The notes below the pieces were generated by a model. That model was not told the origin of the DNA. It worked only from the letters and a program-made list of their open reading frames with translations, and searched no databases. A program made the translations under genes and the position numbers. Shown here piece after piece: positions 52,591-60,993 of a stretch of 64,000 nt of DNA (the first letter of the stretch is position 1; every line of letters starts with the position of its first letter). Origin of the DNA: CAHJXG01 sp965277495 (GTDB lineage Bacteria; Pseudomonadota; Alphaproteobacteria; Acetobacterales; Acetobacteraceae); NCBI GenBank assembly GCA_965277495.1, contig OZ255824.1:4340001-4404000 (forward strand), given 5' to 3'.

Positions 52591-53286
52591 TTGTATGGCA
52601 TCGATTTCACCGACCTGATCCACCGCCACGGCTTCTGGGTGGTCGGCGGCGTCATCTTCTTCGAGAGCATGGGCGCGCCGCTGCCCGGGGAGAGCCTGCT
52701 GATCGCAGCGGCGCTGTATGCCGCCACGACCGGCGACATCACCATCGAGCACGTGGTGCTGGCGTCGGCGATCGGCGCGGTGCTGGGCGATAACGCGGGC
52801 TACCTGATTGGGCAGCGGCTCGGCCCGCCGGTGCTGGCGCGGTATGGCCCGAAGATCGGCCTCACCTTGGATCGGCAGCGGCTCGCGCAGTTCCTGTTCC
52901 TGCGCCATGGTGGCAAGGTCGTGTTCTTCGGACGCTTCATCGCGTTCCTGCGCACCTTTGCCGCACTCCTCGCCGGGGCGAACCATATGCCGTGGGGGCG
53001 CTTCCTGGTCTGGAACGCTTTGGGCGGTATATTCTGGACCTGCCTCTACGGCTTCGGGGCCTTCTTGCTCGGCGACCAGGTGCATCGCCTGGTCGGGCCT
53101 TTAGGCATCGCGGTCGGGGCGGTGGCGCTGACGGTCCTGGCGTTCACCATACGCTTCGTGCACCGCCACGAGGCGCGGCTGATCGAGGAGGCGAAGGCCG
53201 AAATGGAGGCGCAGGAGGCCGCCCCGAAGCAGCGCGCCAAGCCGGGCCGCATTGCGCCGGGGCGGGCCGGGTCGCAAGAGTCCTGA
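52591..53286 (+). CDS. DedA-family membrane protein
   Basis: A ~231-residue protein with five to six hydrophobic segments. DedA landmarks are FFESMGAPLPGESLLIAAALYA, GAVLGDNAGYLIGQRLG, FLRHGGKVVFFGRFIAFLRTFAALLAG and NALGGIFWTCLYGFGAFLLG. Relatives flip undecaprenyl phosphate or other lipids. A C-terminal ~55-residue basic tail is soluble. TTG 52591 is the most likely start, 5 bases after the queC stop; the frame extends to 52531 inside queC. A strong hairpin follows at 53336-53366. Confidence 0.85.
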   Translation: MYGIDFTDLIHRHGFWVVGGVIFFESMGAPLPGESLLIAAALYAATTGDITIEHVVLASAIGAVLGDNAGYLIGQRLGPPVLARYGPKIGLTLDRQRLAQFLFLRHGGKVVFFGRFIAFLRTFAALLAGANHMPWGRFLVWNALGGIFWTCLYGFGAFLLGDQVHRLVGPLGIAVGAVALTVLAFTIRFVHRHEARLIEEAKAEMEAQEAAPKQRAKPGRIAPGRAGSQES

Positions 53287-53335
53287 AACGCCAACGCCGC
53301 CATGCAGGGCATGACGGCGCGGAGCATACGGCCAG

Positions 53336-53366
53336 GCCCTGCCGCATCCTTAAGCTGCGGCAGGGC
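53336..53366. terminator. Bidirectional hairpin between dedA and aceA
   Basis: A perfect 11-base stem, GCCCTGCCGCA and TGCGGCAGGGC, with a 9-base loop. It lies 49 bases after dedA and 14 bases before the aceA stop codon position on the other strand, so it can serve both convergent genes. There is no T-run on either side, so Rho or RNA stabilisation may be involved. Confidence 0.6.
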
Positions 53367-53380
53367 TTGGGAAGCGCTGG

Positions 53381-54826
53381 TTACCGGTCCGGCGAAGACA
53401 CCGCCCAGGCATGGCTATGCACCAGGCCGTCGTCGTGGTGCGCGGTGCCGCCCTGGTTCATCGGCTCGTCGTGCGACGTGTCCGGAGCGTGCTCGCCCTC
53501 ATGCGACGCATGGTGGCCATCACCTTGGAACTGCTCCGTTTCCGTGCTGCCGGCCATCGCGGTCGTGCTGGACTTGCCGCCGGACGCCGCAACGGCCACC
53601 GCATCGAACCAGCCGGTGCCGACCTCGCGCTGGTGCCGGGTCGCGGTGTACCCATCGGGCTCGGAGGCGAACTCGGCCTGCTGCAGCTCGGAGTATGCCG
53701 CCATGCCGCGCTCCTTGTAGCCACGCGCCAGGGTGAACATGCTGTGGTTCAGGCTGTGGAACCCGGCCAGCGTCACGAACTGGAAGCGGTAGCCCATCGC
53801 GGCGATCGACTGCTGAAAGTTGGCGATGGCTTCGGGCGCCAGCTTCTTCTGCCAGTTGAAGCTCGGCGAGCAGTTATAGGCCAGCATCTTGCCCGGGAAC
53901 TGCGCATGGATCGCATCGGCGAAACGCTGCGCCTCCTCAAGGTTCGGCTCGCTCGTCTCCCACCACAGCAGGTCGGCATACGGCGCGAAGGCCAGGCCGC
54001 GGGCGATGGCATAGTCGACGCCGACGCCGGACTTGATGCGGTGGAAGCCCTCGGGCGTCCGCGCACCGGTCAGGAACGGGCGGTCGCGCTCGTCCACGTC
54101 CGCGGTCAGCAACTGCGCGGAATGCGCGTCGGTGCGGCACAGCAGGACCGTCGGCACGCCCTCGACATCGGCCGCCAGGCGCGCCGCATTCAGGGTGCGG
54201 ATGTGCTGGCTGATCGGGATCAGCACCTTGCCGCCGAGATGGCCGCATTTCTTCTCGCTGGCGAGCTGGTCCTCGAAGTGGACGCCCGCGGCGCCGGCCT
54301 CGATCATGGCGCGCATCAGCTCGAACGCATTCAGCGCGCCGCCGAACCCGGCCTCCGCGTCGGCCACGATCGGCGCCATCCAATGCATGGACGTGTCGCC
54401 CTCGAGCTGCGCGATCTGGTCGCAGCGGCGCAGCGATGCGTTGATCTTCTTCACCACCTGCGGCACCGAGTTCACCGCATACAGCGATTGGTCCGGATAC
54501 ATCTCGTTCGACGTGTTGGCATCCGCCGCCACCTGCCAGCCGGACAGATAGATCGCCTTGAGGCCCGCGCGGACCTGCTGCATGGCCTGGTTGCCGGTCA
54601 GGGCGCCGAGGGTGTTCACATACGGCTCGGTCTTCAGCAAATGCCACAGCCGGGTGGCGCCCATCTCGGCCAGGGTGTGCTTGATCCGGAAGCTGCCGGA
54701 CAGCTTCGCGACCTCGGCCGCCGTGTAGTCCCGCTTGATGCCGGCGAACCGCTCGGGGTCCTGGCCGGGGATCGGGGCGGGGCCGCTGGACATGCCATCG
54801 GGCGCGAAATTCAGGGTAGGCGTCAT
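53381..54826 (-). CDS. aceA: Isocitrate lyase with a histidine-rich C-terminal extension
   Basis: A 481-residue enzyme cleaving isocitrate to succinate and glyoxylate. The catalytic loop is EKKCGHLGGK, ANTSNEMYPDQS and VLCRTDAHSA-type loops are intact, and YNCSPSFNW and QREVGTGWFD are present. After the usual ending (SSTTAMAGSTETEQF) there are ~45 extra residues rich in His, Asp and Glu, which are not part of the family fold. ATG 54826 follows AGGAG by ~8 bases. It is divergent from the ScfR/RamB-type regulator that controls such genes elsewhere. Confidence 0.95.
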   Translation of the reverse strand: MTPTLNFAPDGMSSGPAPIPGQDPERFAGIKRDYTAAEVAKLSGSFRIKHTLAEMGATRLWHLLKTEPYVNTLGALTGNQAMQQVRAGLKAIYLSGWQVAADANTSNEMYPDQSLYAVNSVPQVVKKINASLRRCDQIAQLEGDTSMHWMAPIVADAEAGFGGALNAFELMRAMIEAGAAGVHFEDQLASEKKCGHLGGKVLIPISQHIRTLNAARLAADVEGVPTVLLCRTDAHSAQLLTADVDERDRPFLTGARTPEGFHRIKSGVGVDYAIARGLAFAPYADLLWWETSEPNLEEAQRFADAIHAQFPGKMLAYNCSPSFNWQKKLAPEAIANFQQSIAAMGYRFQFVTLAGFHSLNHSMFTLARGYKERGMAAYSELQQAEFASEPDGYTATRHQREVGTGWFDAVAVAASGGKSSTTAMAGSTETEQFQGDGHHASHEGEHAPDTSHDEPMNQGGTAHHDDGLVHSHAWAVSSPDR

Positions 54827-54959
54827 CAAAAACTCTCCTGGTTGGCGTCGGTCATATATTTACATTGCGTCTGCGAAGGCCAACCCCCGGAACGCTCGAC
54901 AAAGCGGCAACACTGTCGCTAAGTTGTCAGAAACTTGCGTAAATCAGTAAAGGTTGTAA
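54827..54959. promoter_or_regulatory. aceA / scfR divergent control region
   Basis: A 133-base A/T-enriched gap with the starts of both genes at its ends. On the aceA side, TTGGCC at 54883-54878 faces an AATATA/TATATG tract near 54855, 17-19 bases away. Two similar stretches, TTGCGTAAA (54935-54943) and the nearby TTGTAAA (54954-54960), plus TTGCGT at 54865-54870, could be half-sites for the adjacent regulator. Footprinting is needed to say more. Confidence 0.45.
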
Positions 54960-56351
54960 ATGGCGGCACCCCTCATCGGCCGCACCGTCCGCCGCCTGCG
55001 CCAGGAGCAGGCCATGACGCAGCAGGCGCTCGCGGTGCGGCTCGGCATATCGGCCAGCTACCTGAACCTGATCGAGCACGAGCAGCGCGCCGTGACCGCA
55101 AGCCTGCTGATTAAGCTGGCCGAAATCCTGCAGGTCGACCTCGCGACCCTGTCTGGCGCGCAGGAGCGGCAGCTCGAGGCCGGGCTGCGCGAGGTGTTCG
55201 CCGACGTGCTGCTGGACCAGCCGGTCCCGGAGGCGGAGGTCGCCGACCTCGCTTCCAGCAGCCCGGCCGCTGGCCGCGCCGTGCTCGCGCTGTATCGCGC
55301 CTGGCGGGTCGCGCGCGAGGACAGCAGCGGCATCGCCTTGCCATCCGGACGCCGCCTGCTGCTGCCGCATGAGGAGGCGCGCGACGCCTTTCATGAACAT
55401 GCGAACCACTTCCCCGACCTCGAAGCGGCGGCCGAGGCGGTCGGCGCGACCCTGCCGCCGCAGCCGGCCGAGCTGAACCACGCCATCGCCGAGCGCCTGC
55501 GCCGGGAGCATGGCCTGCATATCCAGGTCGCGCCCACCGACGGCGCCCTCCGCCGCTATGACCCGGCCACCCGCAGCCTGATCCTATCGGAACAGCTTCC
55601 GCGTGAGAGCCGCGGGTTCCATCTGGCGTTCCAGCTCGCCTTGTTGGAGGCGCGCGATGCCGTGGAGGCGCAGGTCGCGGCCATTGCGCCGAGCACGCCC
55701 GAGGCCGGGTCGGTGATTCGCCTGGCGCTGCTGAACTACACCGCGGGCGCATTGCTGATGCCCTATGAACCCGTGCGGGCAGCCGCGATGGCGCTGCGCC
55801 ACGACGTCGACGCGCTGGCCGCCCGGTTCGGCGTCAGCTTCGAGCAGGCGTGCCACCGGCTTTCGTCGCTGCAGCGGTCCGGCAGCCGCGGCGTGCCGTT
55901 CTTCTTCCTGCGCGTCGACCCGGCGGGCAACGTCAGCAAGCGCTTCTCCGCCGCCGGGTTCCCGTTCGCGCGCTATGGCGGGTCCTGCCCGCGCTGGATC
56001 GTGCACGCGGCGTTCGCCTCGCCGAGCCAGGTGCAGGTGCAGGTCGCGCAGTTGCCGGACGGCGCGACGTTCCTGTGCTTCGCCCGCTGCGTGGTCGGGC
56101 GCGCCTCGGCGTGGGGCGAGCCGCCGCCGACCCATGTGATCGCGATGGGTTGCGAGGTGGCGCACGCGGACGCGCTGGTCTATGCGGACGGGATCGAGCT
56201 GGAGCGCGCTGCGGTCGGCATCGGGCTGTCATGCCGGCTGTGCGAACGCCAGGGCTGCCGGAGCCGGGCGTTTCCGCCGTTGGAGCACCGGTTGGCGCTT
56301 GATCCGCTGCTGGCGAGCGACAGCCCTTACCGGTTCGTGCCGCGGACTTGA
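54960..56351 (+). CDS. Short-chain fatty acyl-CoA regulator (ScfR/RamB-type)
   Basis: A 463-residue XRE-type regulator. The HTH is RRLRQEQAMTQQALAVRLGISASYLNLIEHEQR (residues ~10-42). A central region resembles the IrrE/ImmA-like domain of this family (LSEQLPRESRGFHLAFQLALLEA). A C-terminal DUF2083 domain contains cysteine motifs (CRLCERQGC). RamB/ScfR proteins control isocitrate lyase and acetate or propionate genes in response to acyl-CoA. AAGG lies 6 bases before the ATG. Divergent from aceA, it is the obvious candidate controller of that gene and itself. Confidence 0.88.
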   Translation: MAAPLIGRTVRRLRQEQAMTQQALAVRLGISASYLNLIEHEQRAVTASLLIKLAEILQVDLATLSGAQERQLEAGLREVFADVLLDQPVPEAEVADLASSSPAAGRAVLALYRAWRVAREDSSGIALPSGRRLLLPHEEARDAFHEHANHFPDLEAAAEAVGATLPPQPAELNHAIAERLRREHGLHIQVAPTDGALRRYDPATRSLILSEQLPRESRGFHLAFQLALLEARDAVEAQVAAIAPSTPEAGSVIRLALLNYTAGALLMPYEPVRAAAMALRHDVDALAARFGVSFEQACHRLSSLQRSGSRGVPFFFLRVDPAGNVSKRFSAAGFPFARYGGSCPRWIVHAAFASPSQVQVQVAQLPDGATFLCFARCVVGRASAWGEPPPTHVIAMGCEVAHADALVYADGIELERAAVGIGLSCRLCERQGCRSRAFPPLEHRLALDPLLASDSPYRFVPRT

Positions 56352-56367
56352 CGGCGCCCTCGGCGAT

Positions 56368-56823
56368 CTACGGCTTGTTCCCCTCCGCCCGTCGCCGCAA
56401 CGCCGCCTCAAGCCGCTGGAGCGCTGCCTGAGCCGTGAGCGCCGTCGAGCTAAGCTCCGCATCGTCGAAGAATCGAAACGCCACGAGACGTGCGATGATG
56501 TCGTCAAAGCCAATTTCGCGCAGGTCCATGAGAATGGCCCGCGCATCGTTTGCGCCTGGGGCATCCAGCTTGGCGATTCCCGCAAACTCAAAGCCGATCT
56601 CGGTGCCGTGCGCCCATCGCTGCGTGGCCGCGCGCACCGCCCCGCCGCCGAGATGCACCACCACTTGCTCCGGCACGTGCATCGGTATCGCCGTGCTGAC
56701 ACGCACGCCGGCGTCGGATTGCTCGAGCACCAGGCAATCCACCACGGAGTTGCCCCATATGAGCTTCGCCTTTTTGAGCACTGACTGACGCTTACCGTCG
56801 CGCTGCTCGTCGATTCGGGTCAT
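56368..56823 (-). CDS. PilZ-like domain protein
   Basis: A 151-residue protein. Residues ~10-100 have the PilZ beta-barrel arrangement (KRQSVLKKAKLIWGNSVVDCLVLEQSDAGVRVSTAIPMHVPEQVVVHLGGGAV), but the c-di-GMP signature is degenerate: the RxxxR motif is replaced by a Lys/Arg cluster and the DxSxxG position reads EQSDAG. A C-terminal helical tail (~50 residues) follows. The start at 56823 has AAGGAAG 5 bases upstream; the frame is open to 56991. Ligand binding is doubtful, so a protein-binding PilZ variant is possible. Confidence 0.65.
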   Translation of the reverse strand: MTRIDEQRDGKRQSVLKKAKLIWGNSVVDCLVLEQSDAGVRVSTAIPMHVPEQVVVHLGGGAVRAATQRWAHGTEIGFEFAGIAKLDAPGANDARAILMDLREIGFDDIIARLVAFRFFDDAELSSTALTAQAALQRLEAALRRRAEGNKP

Positions 56824-57047
56824 TGTTCTTCCTTCGTTTCTGCATATGATGTGACCGCCGCTGTGCGTCGAGTGCGCGCCCGGCATAATCGTTGCTGTTT
56901 CTGAAGAAAGAAAAGCGAGTCGCTGCCGGACGCACACAACGATTTTTGGCTGAAGCGCATGAAAACCTTGCCGCCCGCCCCAAACTGGCAAGAGGACCGT
57001 CCGCCGGGCTATTGGAAGCGCGCGTGAGCTAAAAAAGGATTTCCACC

Positions 57048-57515
57048 ATTCGCAAATTGCTCCTCACGGCCGCGCTGCTTGTTTCCACACACGCCCACGG
57101 CCAGGCGCCCGGCATCCGTGCCGAGCAGCCCTGGGCCCGCGCCACTGCGCCGCAACAAAAGGTGGGCGCGGCCTATGTGACCCTCACCAGCCCCGTCGAT
57201 GACCGGCTGATGGGGGCCAGCAGCCCCGTCGCCGGCAAGGCCGAGGTGCATGAAATGACCATGGACGGCCAGGTCATGCGCATGCGGGAACAGAAGGACG
57301 GCATCCCGCTGCCTGCCGGGAAACCGGTCACGCTGGCGCCCGGCGGCTACCACATCATGCTCATGGGCCTGCAGAAGCCGTTGGTGGCCGGGCAGATGAT
57401 CCCCGTTCAGCTCCGCTTCCAGCACGCGCCGCCGATGGACCTGGAGGTCAAGGTCGCCCCGATCGGCGCTCAGGGGCCGGCCATGGAGCACATGCCCATG
57501 GAGCATACGCATTGA
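57048..57515 (+). CDS. Periplasmic copper chaperone PCuAC
   Basis: A ~155-residue exported copper chaperone of the PCuAC family that helps load the CuA site of cytochrome oxidase. The signal is KLLLTAALLVSTHAHGQ, and the copper motif is VHEMTMDGQVMRMR followed by GYHIMLMGL (H-x-M and M). The His/Met tail EHMPMEHTH adds sites. The only start correctly spaced from AAGGA (57035-57039) is ATT at 57048; the next TTG at 57057 is 17 bases away. The stop overlaps the SCO gene start by 4 bases. Confidence 0.82.
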   Translation: MRKLLLTAALLVSTHAHGQAPGIRAEQPWARATAPQQKVGAAYVTLTSPVDDRLMGASSPVAGKAEVHEMTMDGQVMRMREQKDGIPLPAGKPVTLAPGGYHIMLMGLQKPLVAGQMIPVQLRFQHAPPMDLEVKVAPIGAQGPAMEHMPMEHTH

Positions 57516-58117
57516 TCGATCGCCGCAGGCTGTTGTTGCTGGCGCCATCCGGGGTGCTCGCGGCCGGGCTCGCCGGCGCAGCCGGCTGGATGGCGCTGCA
57601 CCGCGACGAAGACGGCACCGTCCAGATCGGCGGACCCTTCCGCCTGCGCGCGGCGGATGGCCGGGACGTCACCGACGTCGAGTTCCGGGGCCGCTGGATG
57701 CTGGTGTATTTCGGCTATACGCGCTGCCCCGACGCCTGCCCGACGGCGCTGCAGGACATGGCCAACGCGCTCGACACCCTGGGCGCAGCCGACCGCAGCA
57801 AAGTCGCCTTGCTGTTCATCACCATCGACCCGGAACGCGACACCCCGGCGGCCGTGCAGGACTACGTCACTGCGTTCAACGCGCCCATCACCGGGCTGAG
57901 CGGCACGCCCGAGCAGATCGCCGCGGTGGCGAAGGAATACCGGGTCTATTACGCCAAGCACCCCAAGGACGGCGGCGAATACGACATGGACCACAGCAGC
58001 ATCATCTACGTCATGGACCCGCGCGGACGCTTCGTCGCCAATTTCACCCATGAAACCGCACCGGACGTGATCGCCGCCAAGCTCCGCAGCCTGATCGGCG
58101 GAACCTCGATCGGCTGA
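57512..58117 (+). CDS. SCO1/SenC-family copper-delivery protein
   Basis: A 201-residue membrane-anchored thioredoxin-fold protein. A signal-anchor is followed by YTRCPDACPTAL (Cys72, Cys76) and a conserved His161 in MDHSSIIYVMD, the three copper ligands. Scaffolding strands match SCO: FRGRWMLVYFGYT and LLFITIDPERDT. It reduces and metallates CuA of cytochrome oxidase subunit II with PCuAC. The start is TTG 57512 overlapping the PCuAC stop, so the two are coupled. Confidence 0.92.
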   Translation: MIDRRRLLLLAPSGVLAAGLAGAAGWMALHRDEDGTVQIGGPFRLRAADGRDVTDVEFRGRWMLVYFGYTRCPDACPTALQDMANALDTLGAADRSKVALLFITIDPERDTPAAVQDYVTAFNAPITGLSGTPEQIAAVAKEYRVYYAKHPKDGGEYDMDHSSIIYVMDPRGRFVANFTHETAPDVIAAKLRSLIGGTSIG

Positions 58118-58159
58118 GCCCGCCTAGCCGCCGCCCCGGCAAACCCTTAGGAACGCGGC

Positions 58160-59302
58160 ATGGACATCGCCACCCTGCAGCCGTCGCGCATCGTGACCGT
58201 CGCACGCGCCGCCTATGCGCGCCCGGACACGGAGTTCCTGTGCTTCGGCGAAAGTGACCGGCCCGGCCCGGCCAGCGCCATCGCCGCCGCGGCCGCCGCC
58301 CTGGCCCGGGGCGACACGCTCTATTCCGACGTCCGCGGCGTGCTGGCGCTGCGGCACGCCCTGGCGGACATGCTGACCCGGCTGCACGCCCTGCCGGTCA
58401 CCGAGGACCGCATCCAGGTGACCGCTTCGGGGATGACGGCGGTGAACGTGGCGCTCGCCGCCGTGGTGCGCGCCGGCGACCGCGTCGTGCTGCATACGCC
58501 GGCCTGGCCCAACCCGGCGAACGCCACCCTGTTGCGCGGCGCCACGGTCGACGCGCTGCCGCTCGACGCATTGCCGGATGGGCGGTTCCGCCTCGACATG
58601 GACCGGCTCGCGGCCAAGCTGCCGGGCGCGCGGGCGTTGGTGTTGAACTCGCCCAACAACCCGACCGGCTGGACCGCGGCCCGCGCCAAACTGGCAGCGA
58701 TCCTGGAACTGTGCCGCGCGAATGGCGTGTGGCTGATCTCGGACGAGGTTTATTCGCGGCTGGTTTACGACGGCACCGGCATCGCGCCGTCGTTGCTGGA
58801 CGTGGCCGCGCCGTCCGACCGGGTGATGGTGTGCAACAGCTTCAGCAAGACCTACGCGATGACCGGCTGGCGGCTGGGCTGGATGGTGCTGCCCGCCGGC
58901 GCGCGGGAGCAGGTGGCCGAGATCGTCGAGGTGACGCATAGCGGGGTGGCGCCGTTCATCCAGGCAGGCGCCCTCGCCGCACTGGCGGATGACGCCTTTG
59001 TCGGCGAGTTCCGCGCCCATTGCGCACGCGGGCGGCAGTTGGCGCTGGAAGGGTTGGCGGGGCTGAACGGCATCCGGCTCGCGGCGCCGGACGGGGCGTT
59101 CTACGCCTTCATCGGCGTGGACGGGCTGCATGACAGCCTGGCGCTGGCGTTGTCGCTGGTGCGGGATTACGGCGTCGCGTTGGCGCCCGGCAGCGCATTC
59201 GGCGAGGCGGGCGAGGGCTATTTGCGCCTCTGCTTCGCCCAGGCGCCGGCACGGATCGAGCGCGCCATGCACCGGCTGCGCGCCGGGCTGCAGGCCCGTT
59301 GA
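58160..59302 (+). CDS. PLP-dependent aminotransferase (class I/II)
   Basis: A 380-residue fold type I enzyme. Lys in CNSFSKTYAMTGWRLGW binds PLP, LNSPNNPTGWT and ISDEVYSRLVY provide the Asn and Tyr/Asp ligands, and YLRLCFAQ binds the substrate carboxylate. The sequence resembles aspartate/tyrosine-type aminotransferases. TAGGAACGC lies upstream. It overlaps the zinc-ribbon gene by 4 bases and may be the first gene of the cob run; a role in the cobalamin side chain (CobD-like) is not supported by the motifs. Confidence 0.85.
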   Translation: MDIATLQPSRIVTVARAAYARPDTEFLCFGESDRPGPASAIAAAAAALARGDTLYSDVRGVLALRHALADMLTRLHALPVTEDRIQVTASGMTAVNVALAAVVRAGDRVVLHTPAWPNPANATLLRGATVDALPLDALPDGRFRLDMDRLAAKLPGARALVLNSPNNPTGWTAARAKLAAILELCRANGVWLISDEVYSRLVYDGTGIAPSLLDVAAPSDRVMVCNSFSKTYAMTGWRLGWMVLPAGAREQVAEIVEVTHSGVAPFIQAGALAALADDAFVGEFRAHCARGRQLALEGLAGLNGIRLAAPDGAFYAFIGVDGLHDSLALALSLVRDYGVALAPGSAFGEAGEGYLRLCFAQAPARIERAMHRLRAGLQAR

Positions 59303-59982
59303 GCCCGGCCCCATTAGTCAAGCACGCTTGCAGCGTTTGCGGCGCACCCGCGCGTCCGCCATTCCGCGCGCCCACGGCCGAACTCGCCCCCGACCTCGAC
59401 CACCGGCCTGGCGAGCCCTCGCGGTCCACCCTGCCGCAGTGGATTGCCACCTGCCGCCGCTGCGGCGCGTCCGGCCCGGACCTTGCGAACATGCCGCCGG
59501 GCACGGACGCGGTCGTGCAGTCCGACGCTTACCGCGCGCTGCGCACGCCGGGGCCGGCCATGCCGTTCCTGCGCTGGGCGATGATCTGCGAACGGACCGG
59601 CGACCCAGTTGCGGCGGCCGAGGCGACGCTGTACGCAGCCTGGGCGCTTGATGATGCTGGCGGGGATGCGGCCGGGCTGCGCCGCCGGGCCGTGGCGCTG
59701 TTCGGGTTGCCCAATGGGCCGGAGGAAGCGTTGCGGTCTGTCGACATGCTGCGCCGGGCAGGGGACTATGCCGCCGCCACGGACCGTGCGGACCGCCTGG
59801 ACCGGGCGGCGCTCGATGAGAACAGCGCCGCGATCCTGGCCTTCCAACGCGAGCGCATCGCCGCCGCCGATCCCGCGCGCCATATAATCAGCAGCGCCCT
59901 GCGCCCGCCGGCCCGGCGTCCGCACGTGACCCATGGCCGCAAGGAGGAGACCGGATTTTGGGCACGCCTGTTCGGACGATGA
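59299..59982 (+). CDS. Zinc-ribbon plus helical-repeat protein
   Basis: A 227-residue protein starting with TTG and overlapping the aminotransferase stop. CSVC (Cys11, Cys14) and CRRC (Cys52, Cys55) form a zinc-ribbon-like site. The middle shows TPR-like helices (AEATLYAAWALDDAGGDAAGLRRRAVALF, EEALRSVDMLRRAGDYAAATDRADRL), followed by a basic tail (FWARLFGR). It resembles DUF2225-like proteins but I cannot assign it firmly. Its stop leads straight into a tandem repeat before cobT. Confidence 0.65.
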   Translation: MSPAPLVKHACSVCGAPARPPFRAPTAELAPDLDHRPGEPSRSTLPQWIATCRRCGASGPDLANMPPGTDAVVQSDAYRALRTPGPAMPFLRWAMICERTGDPVAAAEATLYAAWALDDAGGDAAGLRRRAVALFGLPNGPEEALRSVDMLRRAGDYAAATDRADRLDRAALDENSAAILAFQRERIAAADPARHIISSALRPPARRPHVTHGRKEETGFWARLFGR

Positions 59983-60000
59983 CCGCGCGATGACCGCGCG
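59979..60000 (+). repeat. Two tandem 11-base repeats forming start-stop mini-cistrons before cobT
   Basis: ATGACCGCGCG occurs twice, at 59979-59989 and 59990-60000, followed by ATGACCATGCG, the cobT start. Each ATG opens a four-codon frame (Met-Thr-Ala-Arg) ending in TGA. The first ATG overlaps the stop of the zinc-ribbon gene, the second overlaps the stop of the first mini-frame, and the cobT ATG at 60001 overlaps the stop of the second. Confidence 0.85.
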
Positions 60001-60993
60001 ATGACCATGCGCGACGATCTGCGCCGTGCGCTGGACGGGAAGGCCAAACCGCTCGGCTCGCTGGGCCGGATCGAGCAACTGGCGATCCAGCTCGGCCTGA
60101 TCCAGGGCACGCTGCGCCCGCGCGTTGTGGACCCGGTCGTGCTGGTGTTCGCGGGCGACCATGGCGCGGTGGCGTCCGGCGTCTCCGCCTATCCGTCCGT
60201 CGTCACCGCGGCGATGGTGCGAACCTACCTGGCTGGCCGCGCCGCGGTGAACCTGTTCGCGGGGCAGGCAGGCGCCCGCGTGCTGGTGGTGGACGCCGGC
60301 GTGGCGGCCGAGTTGCCCGCGCATCCCGGCCTGATCGCGGCCAAGGCCGGCTGGGGCACGCAGAACTGGCTACATGGCCCGGCCATGACGCGGGCCGACG
60401 CCGAGGTGTGCCTGCAGCAGGCCGCCGCCATCGTGGACCGCCTGGCGGACGCGGGCTGCACCGGGCTGGCGCTGGGCGAGATGGGGATCGGCAACACCGC
60501 AAGCGCCGCGCTGCTGGCGCACAAGGTCGCGGGACTTGCGCTCGAAACCATGGTCGGGCGCGGCGCCGGGCTCGACGACGCCGGGCTGGCGCGTAAACGG
60601 ATGGTAGCCATGCAGGGCGCGGCCCGCACGCCGGCCAGGCTGGCGCCGGTCGAAGCGCTGGCGGAGTATGGCGGATTCGAGATCGCAATGCTGGCCGGCG
60701 CGATCCTGCGCGCGGCCGAGCGCCGGGTCTGCGTCGTGGTCGATGGCGTGATCGTGACCGCCGCCGCCATCCTGGCCCACGCCATCCAGCCCGATTGCCT
60801 CGCCGCCTGCGTGTTCGCCCACCGCTCGGCCGAGCCAGGCCATGACGCGATGCTGGCCCATCTGGAAGTCGTACCGCTGTTGGATCTCGGGATGCGGCTG
60901 GGGGAGGGGTCCGGGGCGGCCCTGGCGTTGCCGCTGCTGCACGCGGCGGCGGCGGTGCTGTCCGACATGGCGGACCTTCGAGATGTCACGTGA
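60001..60993 (+). CDS. cobT: Nicotinate-nucleotide--dimethylbenzimidazole phosphoribosyltransferase
   Basis: A 330-residue enzyme that makes alpha-ribazole 5'-phosphate for the lower loop of cobalamin. GSLGRIEQLAIQL, VFAGDHGAVASGVSAYPSVVTAAMV and the catalytic Glu segment ALGEMGIGNTASAA are present, followed by GAILRAAERRVCVVVDGVIVTAAA and LGMRLGEGSGAALALPLL. The length fits CobT. It overlaps cobS by 4 bases. Unusual mini-cistrons sit directly before its start. Confidence 0.93.
   Translation: MTMRDDLRRALDGKAKPLGSLGRIEQLAIQLGLIQGTLRPRVVDPVVLVFAGDHGAVASGVSAYPSVVTAAMVRTYLAGRAAVNLFAGQAGARVLVVDAGVAAELPAHPGLIAAKAGWGTQNWLHGPAMTRADAEVCLQQAAAIVDRLADAGCTGLALGEMGIGNTASAALLAHKVAGLALETMVGRGAGLDDAGLARKRMVAMQGAARTPARLAPVEALAEYGGFEIAMLAGAILRAAERRVCVVVDGVIVTAAAILAHAIQPDCLAACVFAHRSAEPGHDAMLAHLEVVPLLDLGMRLGEGSGAALALPLLHAAAAVLSDMADLRDVT

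Noticed and set aside
58118..58159. Riboswitch before the aminotransferase-cob run
   Set aside because: Only 42 bases are available, too few for a cobalamin riboswitch, and cobT itself is preceded directly by other genes.
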